The position numbers and the translations under genes are program-made. The notes beneath the pieces were generated by a model, which was not told where the DNA came from, ran no database searches, and worked only from the letters and a program-made list of their open reading frames with translations. From Gremmenia infestans (Eukaryota; Ascomycota; Leotiomycetes; Helotiales; Hamatocanthoscyphaceae): DNA of 64,000 bases. The DNA is taken from assembly GCA_032629725.1 (NCBI GenBank), contig JAFEVB010000008.1, positions 1,178,001-1,242,000 of the forward strand, given 5' to 3'. Of the stretch, positions 22,241 to 35,153 are shown piece after piece (position 1 is the stretch's first letter; every line of letters begins with the position of its first letter).

Positions 22241-25200
22241 TTCGGGCTTTCATAGCTATTGCAGGTTGATGGTAGGATTAATAAATTAAGTTAGGTACGA
22301 GTTGAGCAGGTGTGCATCGAGAAATATCAAATTGTGCCGCACTCCACCGCTCTCGCTTCCCAGATGTCTATCCCCGCCCCCGCCCCACCCCTGAATGCCC
22401 TCTTTTCTGTCTTAGTATACAAGAACAATCATCCTGTTCCCAAAGGCAAACTTGATAGCTCTTACTCAAGTATAATTTTGAACACCTGTTGACTTTTCCA
22501 CGTTCTCATTGCTCTTTCTACCTCTTTTCAAACCCACCACAATAATAATTAGCTTAGATCATCTATTTGGATCCGTATAGTTGGAAGTGTGCATATTTAG
22601 AGACCGGCTCTTAAACCGGATGGACGATTACTCAAGCTTTAAATACATAATGAAGCTGTTCGGACTCCGGAGGTAAACTTCGAGAACAGACAGCACATTA
22701 GCCATGTGGCTAGATTTGGAGTTGCTGCACTGTCCTAGAATCTGGTCAGTAGAATGTATTGTATTGCTCAATTTACTAGTCATTCCTTGTTGTAGCACAC
22801 TTTCTTTCTGGACCTCAAATTTTGAACAAAGACTCCTTTCGCTCGGTTTAAGTGAACTCGGAAAGTTTTCCAGAGAGCAAAATTTGTTTCTAGAACTGGA
22901 GATGGCTTGCGAGTTTTGACAAGTCTCATCCCACCGCTCACGCCCATCAAATTGACTGATTTGGAGGACTCTGCATATTCATGAACTGAATGACCAATGT
23001 TGAAGATGATACTTTCAAGTCTCAACTACTACTTTGTTATGATAAAGCTATTAGGCTGCAATTCCGAAACGGGCGGAGAAAAAGAAGCTGTTCAGAGATG
23101 TTGCATGGCCCAGCTGCCAAGAAAAGTGACTTCGAGCTGAGCGAATTCAGCGCATTGAAATCGATAAAACTGCGACTACAAAATGGGACCTTGTAGCTCG
23201 TTAATTCGCCAGTTCTCATCAAGTCACTCGACTATAATTCGTAATGAAGAATCGTGGTTGTTTGATGAAACGACAGAGGAGAGAAAGATAGATGGGGGAC
23301 AAAATGTCGAAAAATCGAGCGGACGAAACTTGTTGGAACCTAGTCGATCTACGCTACCGAGATGATGGTTCTTTCAGATTTTGTATGTTGCAGGGAATCC
23401 TGAGGCTCAAGATGCAGAAGCCCTCGACGCCCTGCCCTGCATTGCAGGGTTTCCCAACGCGTCGAACGTCCAAAATGTGGCGGGACAGATGGGCCCAGAA
23501 GTCCCTATGTCAATGCTCATGAGCATTGCGAAACTTTGGCTAGTTTTGCGATTACTTGCCGTCTATTTTGGACCAAGAATGGCATGGCTGTTGATTTCAG
23601 TGATGCCTCGAGGTTATTCCTGCCTCTACTGTACAACGGTTTAGACACTGAGGGGAACAACAACGTGGGCGAAATCAACATGTTTGTGGGCGGTCTCTGC
23701 GACGCTTTGTTCGTTCTAACCAGGTATGTTATAGACTTACAGACACGGTGTGTCACGAATGATCATATTATTGGAGTCCGGGTCAAGTGTTTTCACGCTC
23801 CATGACTCCCTGGGGGCGGGATCCGAAAAGGATTCTAGCTTGCATTCTTGGAGCATTAGATAGCTATGGATACAACTCATAGAAAGTATTGCCAAAATGT
23901 GCAAAATTAGAAGCAGCTTAGGCTATTGGAGTATAAAAGCAGTTCAAATCCCTTGCATTCCCGATCTGGCAATTGTAACAAGCGAGGAGAAAAGGGGGCG
24001 TCAAGTACATCATCAGCCTCGTGGAGGGGTGGCAGCATTTAACAGATTTGCTGTTCTTAAGGATGTTCACACCATAATTCTCGTTAGACTACAGCATAGC
24101 ATGTTGCGCAAAATCTTGTATATCATTGTCCTTCAAGGAACCAAAGGTTTCCTCCAATTCATTTTGTGTAACATGGCTATGCCAAAAGAACATGATATTT
24201 ATTCCAAATAAGCCCTATCTACTTCTTCCCTTATGCCTCTAGGGTTCTGACGAAGTTCCTATTGAATGCTGTCTTCAGCTACTGGAGACAACCTGTTGTC
24301 CCTAAAGGGAACTGCAGTGTTTTCGGACTAATGGAACAAAATGGAGAAAAGCCGCGGTCAACGAAGTAAGATGTTTGGCCTGGAGGAATACCCATAAATG
24401 GGACAGAGGTAGCAACAAGGGACGTATTAAAAATGGTTCTACCGTATCTGCCTCGTCGTAACAGCTTCCATCTTGAAAGATTGTAGGATGGAAATAATAG
24501 GTAGAAAAGGGGGTGGAGTTGATCCGAAGTCTGTTGCTATCTGGCATTGCCGCTGAGTCTGTCGCAGCAGTGATGTGCCGTCGCGTCTTTGTACTCCATA
24601 GAGGCTACAAGGCCAGCGCAAGATCAGGCCAGTGCGAACTGGCCGCGACCTCTTTTTGGCACCGCCGGCTAAGTTGATGCGAATATGTAACGTTCTTCAC
24701 TACGGAGAGAGACTCTGCTGCTCTCAGTCACGGCTCAAAATCTTCTAGGTTTGTTGCAGAAAGCACTGCCTCTTGTCGTATGTTATATGCGACACATCCA
24801 CGACAGCTGTATTGTCGTAAGGATGCAAACCAGGGAAGGTTTCTGAGCACGGCTGTGGGTTTCTAGTCGACCGTGGAGTGTAGAGTAGGAAATTCGGGTT
24901 CGAGATCTAAGGATCAAAGGAGATGGCCCCTAATAATCCAAGTCCGCTTCAACGAGGGTGGCAGGTCAGTCCATCTTTCGCTGACTCCATCAGAGCAAGG
25001 AGTTGGCTGGAGGAACTGTCAGGAATGAAATTAGCCAACAACCTAGGTAGGAAGGTAACGATAATTCAGAAGGGCTTTTATCAAGTCCTACTTCCAGCAC
25101 TGACGCTCAGTGCCGCCAACTGAAAGCTCCATCCGCCAGACCAAATATCATCCAGGCAAGTGAAAGGCACAAGCTATGTCGCACTTGAGGTCTTGATGTT

Positions 25201-26359
25201 GCCTCCACTGAAATGCCTGATGTTTTGATTGTATTTGCCCGCAAACACCGGAGCTTGCAGCTCAAGGACTATTAGCATCCCGAAAACAGGAACAAGAATG
25301 GTGCCCGAGAAGTGACTGATCTTTCCTTGGTGATTGATTGCAGGGGACCAACAACAAATATAAATGAAATCAGAACGTTTTCTGAACACAAAGGGAAAAA
25401 TCAAAGCTGGACAGCCAAACCTTTGATCTATCTCTCCCATGCAAATCATGGGAGCATAGTAGGAGACTGATTCATTGTGCAGTGCAAAATGGCAGCGAAC
25501 CTTGATCCTGTAAGGGTTACATGGGTAGACCTCCTTCGTCTACGATGCGTAGGAATATGCTCAGGAGAGCCTGGTAGCACCTGGAAACTGCATAAAACGT
25601 TCCCAACGCAGGTTTGATCACATAGTGGTTGCTCGATTACTGCAAAGATTGGTGGAAACGAGACGCACCATTGCAGACCATCCAGTCACTGCGATTTGAT
25701 GGTGCCGCACGAAAATACATCGGATGGAATCCTCGCATAATCTTTCAGGGGCGGGGACGCCGAGGTGAGATTGATGTAGAAGCTAGTTAACAGCCCCCCT
25801 TTTGAACTGATCTGGTGACTACCTAAGGTAGGTAGCTATAACTGGGGCCAAGCGCATAAATACTACGGCCGTTCGCTCTTGCAAGTTCAGTTCAGCGACC
25901 CGTATTCCCCAGCAAAAAGGAAGGTGCGGCCAAACCCAACTCACGATATTATGTATTCATCCCATTTCCTCCAAGCAAACAAAGTAAACTTGCAAGTCAC
26001 CGGCTACAATGCTCATGTTTCCTTAGCAGGTAAGTCCTGGTGCGGCAACGGATTTTGTGCTAATTAAATACCAGTACAAATTAGGAACGCAAATCAGACG
26101 TTTTATGCAAGGCATAACTTCTGCATATTCATTTATATAGCTTGAATCCAAAACCGATTGGTTTTGGTATTACTTTGTTGAAAGTTTTGAATCTCATAAG
26201 TAGCACCTGGTTTTCACATACATGATTGATTCTGACTGTTTTTATTTCTGATCGTTGCACTTGCCAAAAACCGTTTCCAAAAGCAAGAGCTGGCACTAAG
26301 TTTTTGTGCTTTCATGTATTCCCTTTTCGTTCCATAGAATTTTCTTTACAGGTATTAGG
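22241..26359. other. gene-poor stretch
   Basis: About 4.1 kb without a supported gene. A patch at 23.38-23.75 kb has coding-like composition in two frames (for example GNNNVGEINMFVGGLCDALF) that might be a relic; no family is recognised. A 5' splice-like GTAAGT follows an open frame near 26030, which may belong with the broken ORF downstream. Confidence 0.4.
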
Positions 26360-26830
26360 ATGGTAATTGATGGTGGGTTCTCTTTACTGGTCAATCCCAT
26401 GAGAAGACACACGATGTGTTGGATGGGGTTGAGTCCAGCAATCAGAAACAACGCAGGTTACTTTCTTTCATCGCTTGATTTATACAACGCCAACAGCAAA
26501 ACATTAGAGATAGAAGGAAGAATCACGCGAGAAGTATTGCACTTGCGAGAGCATCTCGAGGAAAATGGGACTATCCTTTTGAAGAAGCTGCTTGAGGGGT
26601 AGATATCCAAAAAGGTCATTCCATCCGTCGACATTCGAAAGGCGGCCAAGGTATTGCAATGCGCGTTCTCAACAGACACTGTACAGGCAGTTTCGAAACT
26701 CAAAAGACCTTTCGATCAAGCCCTTCATAAAGCTCGAACTCCTCTACAGCCCAAGCCATCCTCGGTTTCCACAGTCTTGCGTATCACTGAAAGATTTTAC
26801 GGCCTTCAAATGGGATTCTTGACTTGTTAA
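26360..26830 (+). pseudogene. orphan ORF interrupted by an in-frame TAG
   Basis: From an ATG at 26360 the frame is open to TAG at 26600-26602, and the same frame then stays open for 75 codons more to TAA at 26828-26830. Both halves look coding (EGRITREVLHLREHLEENG; then SKKVIPSVDIRKAAKVLQC and FDQALHKARTPLQPKPSSVS). An acceptor-like TTTACAG lies just before the start region, so upstream exons are possible. I do not recognise the protein. It may be a pseudogene with one nonsense mutation, or the two halves may be separated by an intron whose borders I cannot fix, or the open frame may be chance. Confidence 0.3.
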
Positions 26831-27848
26831 GAAGCCCAATTCCCGACAAACAGGTCTCTAATGCCCTTCCTTGCAGCTGTGCCTCTCTATATTGGAGCTA
26901 ACCACGGCAGATACTGTCGAACGATCCCTATTTTGTCTTGGACTATATCTTTTCCACAGAAGTCGGGCGGCAAGGTGACAGGGATGCGGGATCCGAGCGC
27001 GATGTGGTAAGGTAGGATTACAAGAAATAACCCCAAACCCCTCAGGTATGCATCCAAGATTATACTACAAGCCGATATCTTTATACCTGATCTCCTTTCT
27101 CCGATCTCAGCGCCCGGCTTTACTTGAAGAAATGGAAGCACCGCTTTTGACAGCTTCTGGAATTAAAGTTTGCAAATCAACGACCATCCGCTTTGCTAGC
27201 CGGAGCCGCATGTACTGTGTCATTCAACGCGTCATTTGTTCACATATCAAGCCGATAGCTCTGTCTTTAATACGACTTGAAGTGAGTTCTCCAGAGCATC
27301 TACTGAAGACTCTTCAAGCCCTGTATTGAGTTTGGCTTCAAGTGCGGCGCAGCAATGCTTTGGGTGGACCGGTCTGGAAGAGGGCGTCTTGACGCACCGG
27401 ACATCATATCGCTTTTAATGCAAAGCACAAAGCCGTTTCGACCAGTAAGTGTTTGCATCGATGCTTTATTTGGCTAGCTTGTTCTTCGCTTGCCATGCTT
27501 GCCCTAATGCCGCCCTCGAGGGGGTTTTGAAGTTTCGCACAGTACGTGGACTCGTCAACTCAGCCGTAGAAAAAAGTCAGTCAATTTCCCCACGATTTGG
27601 CTTACCACAACCTCAATTATCCAGTTCTTTGCTTTCAAGATATCTCTCCTAGCAGTTTCGTAGGAGATTGTATTTCCAACTGTGCGGCCGTCTCAAACTT
27701 CACCTCTCCGGTCGATAGCATCCCCCACGGTATGGCTGTCTCAAGGTTGAAATTCGACTTCATAACTAACGAGCTGCAGAAGCAACCCGCCCATCTACAG
27801 TGTCTCCCACATATATCTCTCTCTCAAAGCCAAGCCAAGACTACAGCC
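26831..27848. other. no supported gene
   Basis: There are several open frames, none with recognised motifs. The minus-strand frame at 26887-27141 contains a hydrophobic stretch (AYLRGLGLFLVILPYHIALG). A signal-peptide-like start (MLYLASLFFACHACP) at 27461 begins a frame of about 60 codons. Both remain unsupported. Confidence 0.35.
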
Positions 27849-28115
27849 ATGGACCAGTCCCATCTTCGATTTCCCAAAGGATCCAAGACCTTTTATACGG
27901 ACTACAAGCATGGTAGCTGCAACGTGCTCGCTCATATCCCACGTCCGCAAGGCCCACCGCCACATGTGAGTAATTGATATGAACATGTTTGATCTCCTAG
28001 ACTAATCTAGAATCAGTATCCCCCATCAAGGCCTGCTAGACCGGCACAGCAAACCCAGCCATCGCAGCCACCAAAGGCAACGACATGTCCAAACTTGGAA
28101 ACTTACGACATATAA
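27849..28115 (+). CDS. small spliced orphan protein (71 aa)
   Basis: Exon 1 (27849-27965) and exon 2 (28017-28115) join in phase across a 51-nt intron with a GTGAGT donor, an ACTAAT branch site and a CAG acceptor, which are textbook fungal signals. The product is 71 residues: a basic aromatic first half (RFPKGSKTFYTDYKHGSC) followed by a Pro/Ala/Gln-rich tail (PPSRPARPAQQTQPSQPP) ending in a TAA. No signal peptide or known domain is seen. An in-frame ATG at 27732 would add 39 residues; I prefer the downstream start because the added part is less coding-like. Function is unknown and homologues may be few. Confidence 0.45.
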
Positions 28116-28886
28116 TATCGACACCATCAACTATTCTGGAGGAACTACATTTATATCCCTTCTACATGACCGTGAGGCAGATATGCGCTAGGCGGGGTTG
28201 GAATGGTGGTAGGTAGTGCTGGCCAATTTGTCGATTTGGATGTTACATTCTACAGCTTCAGTTCCGTTTGTGGGCATTTAATACTTGATGAAAATAGATG
28301 GAATTTAGCTCCTAGGTCGTTTATAAACTATATAGGCTCTAAAAATACAAGAACATACCGGTAGACTGATATATACACGCTCCTTCACAAACGAAACTTC
28401 ACCGTTGATAGGGTCTCGTGATTGATTCACAGGAAAACAGAGCAATCAGACGGCAGCTATGAGACGTGCAGTGTGCTGCATCCTCAGGTATATAAGAGAG
28501 TGCAGAGCCCCGGCCATTCTGTATTCTTCTCAGCGCCCGTTCCCTGCAAAAAAATTTCGCCATTGTATACAATCGACCTTGATTTTCAACGAAGGAAATT
28601 TCGACGTCGTTGATCATTCACAGCCTTCCAGAACAGTGTTGTTGCATCAACGAGTAATACAAAGTTCTTCGTTTATTGGCGCTTACCGGTAGGGGTGTCA
28701 AAGAAGGTGTGCTGCCCCAATGTTGGTCATGTACAGCGTTGGCAGACATTCAGCCTTGACACCTTGACAATATCAGGCATCGACTTCCTAGTTATCATCG
28801 GGGGTGGTGTGTTGTGTTGTACGGAAAGGCTACGATGGAGTCCGCTGCAAATGCAACAAGACCTCCAGCGAGACATCATAGTCAAT
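28116..28886. other. intergenic, promoter side of the DUF6594 gene
   Basis: No gene was seen. A TATATAAGAG-like element lies near 28490. The sequence reads open upstream of 28887 in the DUF6594 frame, but without the family's conserved residues. Confidence 0.45.
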
Positions 28887-30452
28887 ATGGATATTCCAAG
28901 ACCATCAAGCGCCCCTATTTCCCGCCCACTATCCCCACTGAGACGAAGCGATGCCTACGCCCATAGTCTCGGCAGCTCTGAGAGACACCAAGCTACTTTT
29001 TCAGACGACATAGAGATGCAGGCTGGATGGAGGAATCCACGAAATCATGGCTCATCTGACATTCCTGGAGATGAAACCGTGGCAAGCTCGAATCATTCAT
29101 CTGCTACACCAAATGCCAGCTCGACTGTTGAGCAGGAAGAAATGAGAGGTACATTTCAAGAGTTCACTTACTATTCTGTTGGTTGACGTTAAATGCAACA
29201 GCTCGCTTGCCAATCTCAGACAGAGTCCATAGCCTCGCTAGATTTTTTCGACACCCCTTTTCTAGGAGCACAAACCAAGACCAGGCTCGGCTAGACAAGG
29301 AGTGGGGCTACGATGATATCAAATATGAAAATAGTAAGTGTTCGCAGAGAATAAAACATCAGAGCGAACATTAATCTCTCATCCACAGTAGAGGATTTTG
29401 TTCGTGGTATTCCACGACTCGCGAAACTACACGACAGCGACGATAGCTTTCGCATGGTCCGCAGATTCGGCCCTATCGCGTTTCGAATTCTTCTTCGAAA
29501 AATGATGGAGATACTTGAACTACAAGAAGAATTGCACAGGCTTGACCTGAAAAACGACGCGGACGAGAGTCTGAACCACAGGCTGCATTCCATCGAAGAT
29601 TTTGAAAGCGATCCCGAGAAAGCTAAAGTGCTAGACAAGCTTGAGATTATGATACCAGCATACTGTAAGTAGAGGAGAAACCAGCTAAGTTTCACGGGCA
29701 TTGTTTTTTTGACAAGGAATAGATGATTTGGTTAGCAAATACACTGCCATCCGAGGTCTTATCGATGTGCCACTTCGGGACCAACGCAGTGTCCAAAATT
29801 GGATTGTCGCCAAAAAACCATTGAGCGAAGGGCAGGATGCTTATATCAAAGTACTTGATGACCTTGCCTTCGCGAAAGTCGGTCGCGGTGGGAACGTCCA
29901 GTATGGAAATATATTTGAAGACTTGTTCGAGTCTATGCGTGCGTGGTCTCCGGGCGGCTGGTTCAATGTATGTTTGTCCAGATTCTACTTCTGAAGTTGA
30001 TGAGCACTTTGAAGGGCTACGGAACTAACACCTTACGTACTTGGCCAGGCATTGACTCGAGATTCGAACAGGAACAGGAAGACAGCAGATGGCCTGGTAG
30101 ACTATACCTCAGCTAGGACTCGTGGAGTCTTGGGTAGAGCGGTCTTGGCATTCTTTGCAATCACTGTAGTCTTTGTTCCAGTGTTCTTAATGTTCTTAAT
30201 AGACGTAGATCGGGCGGTTATGGCTTCAATAGTGACAGGGTCCAGTGTCGTCTTCATGATACTGATAGCCGCCGGGGTCGACGTTCCAGCATATGAGCTC
30301 TTCCTTTGCGTTGTTGGGTAGGCTTTCCTTCCAGATATCATCTGCTTCGGAGGCTAATGAGTTGCAACAGATTCGCTGCTATTCTTGTTGCAATTTTGGG
30401 AAGCAAGATGAGTCAAGGGAGTCAAGGTGGAAGCTGTGCCTCTGATTTATAG
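28887..30452 (+). CDS. DUF6594 fungal membrane protein
   Basis: Six exons (28887-29148, 29202-29333, 29389-29664, 29723-29967, 30049-30317, 30371-30452) join in phase to 421 residues. The pattern is that of DUF6594 proteins: a disordered Ser/Pro-rich N-terminus, then the 'DFVRGIPRLAKLHDSDDSF' segment, a helical region with ELQEELHRLD, a conserved middle part (YDLVSKYTAIRGL) and a C-terminal domain with three membrane helices at about 336-356, 361-381 and 386-405. These proteins are widespread in filamentous ascomycetes and their biochemical function is not known. Every intron has standard borders. The start at 28887 is the first ATG that precedes the Ser/Pro-rich segment. Confidence 0.85.
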
Positions 30453-30986
30453 AGCCAAATTGCTTCTAGAGGGTCGCATTGGGAACGGTTATCGTCTTTC
30501 GTCAATGGCAGGATGTAGCAAAAGCTTACGTCTGCGAGTTCGGCATAGGAATAGGTAGGAATCGAGGATTTCGTGATGTTGACGCTTGCTTGACCGCTGG
30601 TCGTGGCCGTCCTTTGGGATCTGAAAACTGTTGATGTATTTAGAAGATCAGCACGGTTAAAATAGTAGAGGATAAAATGTTCGTTTCCCAAGTCCATAAG
30701 AATCTGGAAGGCACCAAGAGCCCGATGTTGAGATGCGGTTGGAGAAAACACAAGGCTTGTTATACGGACACAAAATGCAGAGAGGCATGGAGGAGGTCAA
30801 AGCGTGAAGCGTGGAATCACGTGTAAACTAGCTATTCTAGGAGGCACGCCACGCCCCTTTTTTTATGTACTCCTTTTCAGCAAGCGAGAGTTGAGACTTG
30901 AGCATTAAAATACATAGTTCTTTGCCTATTGCGGGTATCTCGTCGTTAAAAATAAAACCATGAATGCATGCATCGTTCGTTTCTCC
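30453..30986. other. intergenic
   Basis: Convergent 3' flanks of the DUF6594 gene and the next minus-strand gene. No gene was seen. Confidence 0.55.
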
Positions 30987-33900
30987 TCACGCCAACCTGA
31001 GCACAACCCTAAATCCAAGAGCACCTGCCTCCCTCACGGAACAAGCAACACATCCTCGTCCTCGTCGGCTAATGAGCGCATTCCATCCCCTTTCTGCGCA
31101 TAGAGCTCGAGCTAATATCTCCAAGTCACTGCCATGATTATGCTCATGATGAATTTCTGGCGAAGTAATCGAACGTGTTGGGAAGTTAATAGTCGTCGAA
31201 TCTGTACAGTCTACGACCAAAACTTTGGGTATTGTGCTAGACGTTGTATGTGCACTGGAGTAACCGGGATCTGGTGATTGGGAGGGTGAGAGAAGTGACG
31301 AGAACGGAAGTGATGAAGACATATTTAGAACGTCGAGGATTGGAATGCGAGTATAAGTAAAAGCCTTGTGAAGAGGATGACCACCTAAAACATGGTTAGC
31401 CAAATTGAAGCCCTAAGACCAAAATGCAAGGAAAATAATACCACTTAAAGATGGAGACTCCAGAGATCCTACTGAGCTCTGATATGAGTTACTGCGTGAT
31501 GGAGTGGTCGGAGATTTCAATAAATATGTTTTGGTAGAAGGAATACACGGATGTGCGGTGACAAAGCGGGCGTCATGAATGAGAGTCAGGTTGACATCTT
31601 TCTTCTCTCCATCAACTTGAATGATGAAATTAATCATGGCTGAATATGTTTGGATTCTGGGAGAATCTGTGTTTCCCGTCAATGGGGTTGGTGTTTCATC
31701 TATTGAAGTCCGGACAGAGTCGACTATTGGGATTAAATGAAGGCATTCAAAATTGACAGCCAGAGGTTGCTGAAGCGAATCATCAGATGGAAGATCGAAG
31801 TCTCCTGGAAGAACAGACGATGGATCAGTTCCTCCAATTAAATTCCCGTGTGCCTCGATTTCTTTTTTGCACCAGATGCGGGGTTTTCCTGTCTGCTTAT
31901 CTGAGTCTTCCGAACGTCAGTCCAACGTTCTAAAGAGAAAGAAACGTTTATTTAGAAATGAGAGATGTTCCGAGCCACATAGAATGACTTACCATCTTGC
32001 AAAGAAGAGTCAGCCTCGATGTCCTGTCCGAATGAATTAGCATAGCTAAAGTCAAGTGCGTAGAGAGAATTGAGGAGTCTGGGATTGGTCTCGGGAGCCG
32101 GCATATGAGCTTCTAGCCCCCAGCTACTCAGCTTTCATAGAGGAAAACATTATTTTTTGTATGAGAATAAGCCTACCACCCAACGGTCGCCACCGCTGCC
32201 TTCTGGGGTAACATCAGACGACACCCAACCCATACACTCTGATGCCCCCTTGCCAGCAGCTAGCACACGACCGATAATACACGCCGTCGACCAAAAGCTT
32301 CTTCCAGCATAGACGAACCCACCATATAAATTTGCTTCGTCACCAAGCTTGTCTACAGCCGCTTCGTCGTGCTCCAGTAATGTTGATATTAGGAAGTGAC
32401 TTAGTCCTTCGCCCGGCAAGACTAAGCCACTGAGGTAAGAGTTCGAAAGCCAACCTGCAGGATGATTAATGGCAGATTTGATCTTTTGGGTTGAGAGTCT
32501 TTGATGTGCACTGGGTCTTTGACTTGGAAAATAGGACGAGGAGCGTTGAGTAGACAATGACAAAGGTGTTCCAGCGGCTGGTGTAGTCTGAGAATTATCA
32601 GATATAGTGATTCCGTTCGATGATACTTTGGCTGTAATTGCTGCCAGGTTGGGCCATTTCAAGATGCGGGCAAAATGAAGAAGCCCATAGAGTTGGCGGG
32701 TTTGATTCCGTCCGTGGAATTTGATGACATCGATGCGTTCAATTGGCGTAGTCTCATCATAAGTACCCGTCAAGGTAGCAAGCCACCCCGGGGCTGCTTT
32801 TGTGGGGATTGCTACCTCTTGATCCATCTTCACGATCTTTATATTTTCAAGCCACTGGCGTGCTAGAATGAGCGACCATTTCACGCTCGTTTTTGCCTCC
32901 TTCTCGAAACGAAGAAGTTCAGGTGGCTTTGGTTCTTCTAAGCCGTCATCGATTTTCTTGGATATAGCGTCAAGTCGGAGTAAGAGCTCGCAAGACAACA
33001 ATATTTGAAGCAGGAGCCAGTACTTTTGAGTATCAGGTTCGTGTGTATGCTCATCATTGACAGTAACCTCGTCTGGTACATCCGGCCCAGGGGAGAAGCC
33101 CCAGAGAATTTGGCCAAGCCGAATCCTCCATTCCACCAAACCAAAGTTTACCCATACGTGCGGAACAGCTAACACATGAACGAGAGCCTCAATCTGCACT
33201 TGGAGACTGTAAGGATCCTGAGAATCGGTGACTCTTGTGGGTGGGTATAGAAACTGGGTAAAAAGTTCACTGTACAGCTCAACCGTAAGCCGGTGTTTGT
33301 TAGAATCTTTGTAGTAAGTATCGCTGACACTCATTAGTCGATCTATGAGAGTTGAATCTGTAAGTGGTCTTAAGCCGTCCTTGTCGATGAGGAGCTTCCT
33401 TCTACGTCCCGAAATGGATTCTGGAGTTTCATCTGACACTTCTTCTTGCAAGGCATCCGCAACTCCCATTTCCAAAGCAGCTTGGAATCCGATTGTTCCT
33501 CTCTCGATGCCCTGCATACTGAGCATATTCGGCCGTTCTCTACATCGAGGAACGAAACATGCCCTTTGCTTTTCGTGGCGTTCTTTTGCAGCATCCGGGT
33601 TCTGGCTTGCCTGTAATGTTATGTGCCGCCAGGCCGTAACACATCCCCAGGCCTCATCCCGGATATGGACATGGTCGCACAAGTCTCGTATTTGTAAGTC
33701 CACATCCCAAGGAAACGCAACTGACGGATGCGGAGCTCCTGTATGGTGACCTTCGGAGCGGACAAAGAACTGAGGGGCACCCGAGAACAGTTTGTAGAGA
33801 TCATCGAGGGCAATGGGAGAGATGATCCTATCGAGTTTTTTCGTAGGGTTAGGAGGGGAGTCGGATTGCGATGTGCCAGCTGCGGGACGGCGGGGTAAGG

Positions 33901-34246
33901 GCTTGTTGGTAGACATTAAAATGGGAGGGGCCTCTGGTGATGCCAGCAATTCTGACCCGTTGGGGTTGGGTTTCTTCTGGACTCTGGTCAGTAAAAGCTA
34001 TTGAGGTTTTTAAGGTAACAGGAAGAGTCGTTTCGCTCATACCAAAAGATGCTGGCTGCCCCGCGATCTGTGTGACTTTGAATCTGTCGCGACGCTTGCT
34101 TTCTTAATCAGGCTGCGGAAGTAACTACGTTTTGAGTGCCTCCCTGGTGCCTTCTCTGTACTGTCATGGTCGAGACTGCCGGGTCCATTTCTAGCAATCG
34201 GTTGGCTCTCCCTTTTGGAGCTCTTCAGGAAGGAAAATGATGGCAT
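30987..34246 (-). CDS. unrecognised 999-residue fungal protein
   Basis: Five exons (34246-34043, 33976-32177, 32131-31993, about 31900-31442, 31384-30987) join in phase. I cannot assign a known family with certainty. The N-terminus is basic and Ser-rich (RHSKRSYFRSLIKKA). A conserved-looking start of the main domain (LYKLFSGAPQFFVRSEGHH, PSVAFPWDVDLQIRDLCDHV) begins about residue 120. A long helical region follows, with LLLQILLSCELLLRLDAISK, and then a Ser-rich linker. The part after exon 2 contains AGWLSNSYLSGLVLPGEGLS and a region starting TYSAMINFIIQVDGEKKDVN. No signal peptide or membrane helix is evident. The acceptor of exon 4 could be 31900 or 31906; both keep the frame, and the nearer TTTAG acceptor gives an early stop. 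The whole is clearly coding; it is probably a cytoplasmic protein of filamentous fungi without described function. Confidence 0.75.
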
Positions 34247-35153
34247 CTCGCAGTACAACCTTTAAACATGTGAAAATGGAGGTCGCAGAGGGGTAATTCG
34301 ATCAAACACAGAATGAAGAAATGGGGAGAAAGCAAGCATCAGAGAGTAAGCCCAGGCTTGTTGGCAACTTGACAAACAAAAGGCACCATAGCTTGCTTGT
34401 ATACCAGTGAAGGGTGTAATGGCAGTCTTGGCTGACCCGTGTCGGGGCTGGTATGGAAAGCAGGTTTGGTGAACAGCTAGCTATCTGCCTATGGCGTTTC
34501 CACAATGCATTATTTGCTTGCTTGCCCTTGCCCCCATTTTGCGGACCCTGCGGCTTCACCTTTTATCCTGGGCAATCTGGCAAGTTGGGTTGGGTTGGCT
34601 TGCCTTGTCCACGGTTGCCGGATACGGTATTATTAGAATCCTTGGATTGGATTTCAGTTTGTAAGTTCCTTATCAGCGAGGATGATGGCTGTGTAGGAGG
34701 GGAGGGACATGCTTGGCGGAAGGACCCGCTCTTTTAGATCTATCCGAGATACCTTACCTACCTTAGGGAGGTATGGTATTATGATCCTCGTTCGAAGGGT
34801 GTCACGAATTCGGTAGAATAATTGAACGCCATATTTAAGGGCCATGCTCCCGCTATACGCCTTGGTGAGACGATGGAAACCAAACGAGTGTTTACAACTA
34901 TATGCCTTTTCTGCCATGAGTCCGGGAGGAAGCATGGTAGCTGGATCATTGGCCACCTTCAAGATCAATTTCAGTCCAGGCTTTGCATTCCACCAGTCCA
35001 AGACAGGAATCTTGAAACAGACCGGCAGTTTAACTTGCAAGATAACTTTTTTATTGGGTTCCATAGCCATCGCTCAAACTCCTGACCTATGCATGGGTAT
35101 CGTAGAATTGTACTTCGTAATAGAAAACCAGACGCCATCTAAACCACATCTTC
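34247..35153. other. intergenic
   Basis: No supported gene. Open frames on both strands at 34654-35185 overlap one another and lack motifs. Confidence 0.5.

Noticed and set aside
23380..23805. Possible gene relic in two frames
   Set aside because: Some protein-like composition, but no recognised family and no consistent exon structure.
23935..23975. GTTCAAATCC, another tRNA-like B box
   Set aside because: Upstream sequence does not fold into a cloverleaf.
26887..27141. Minus-strand open frame with a hydrophobic segment
   Set aside because: No homologous motif and no supporting exons.
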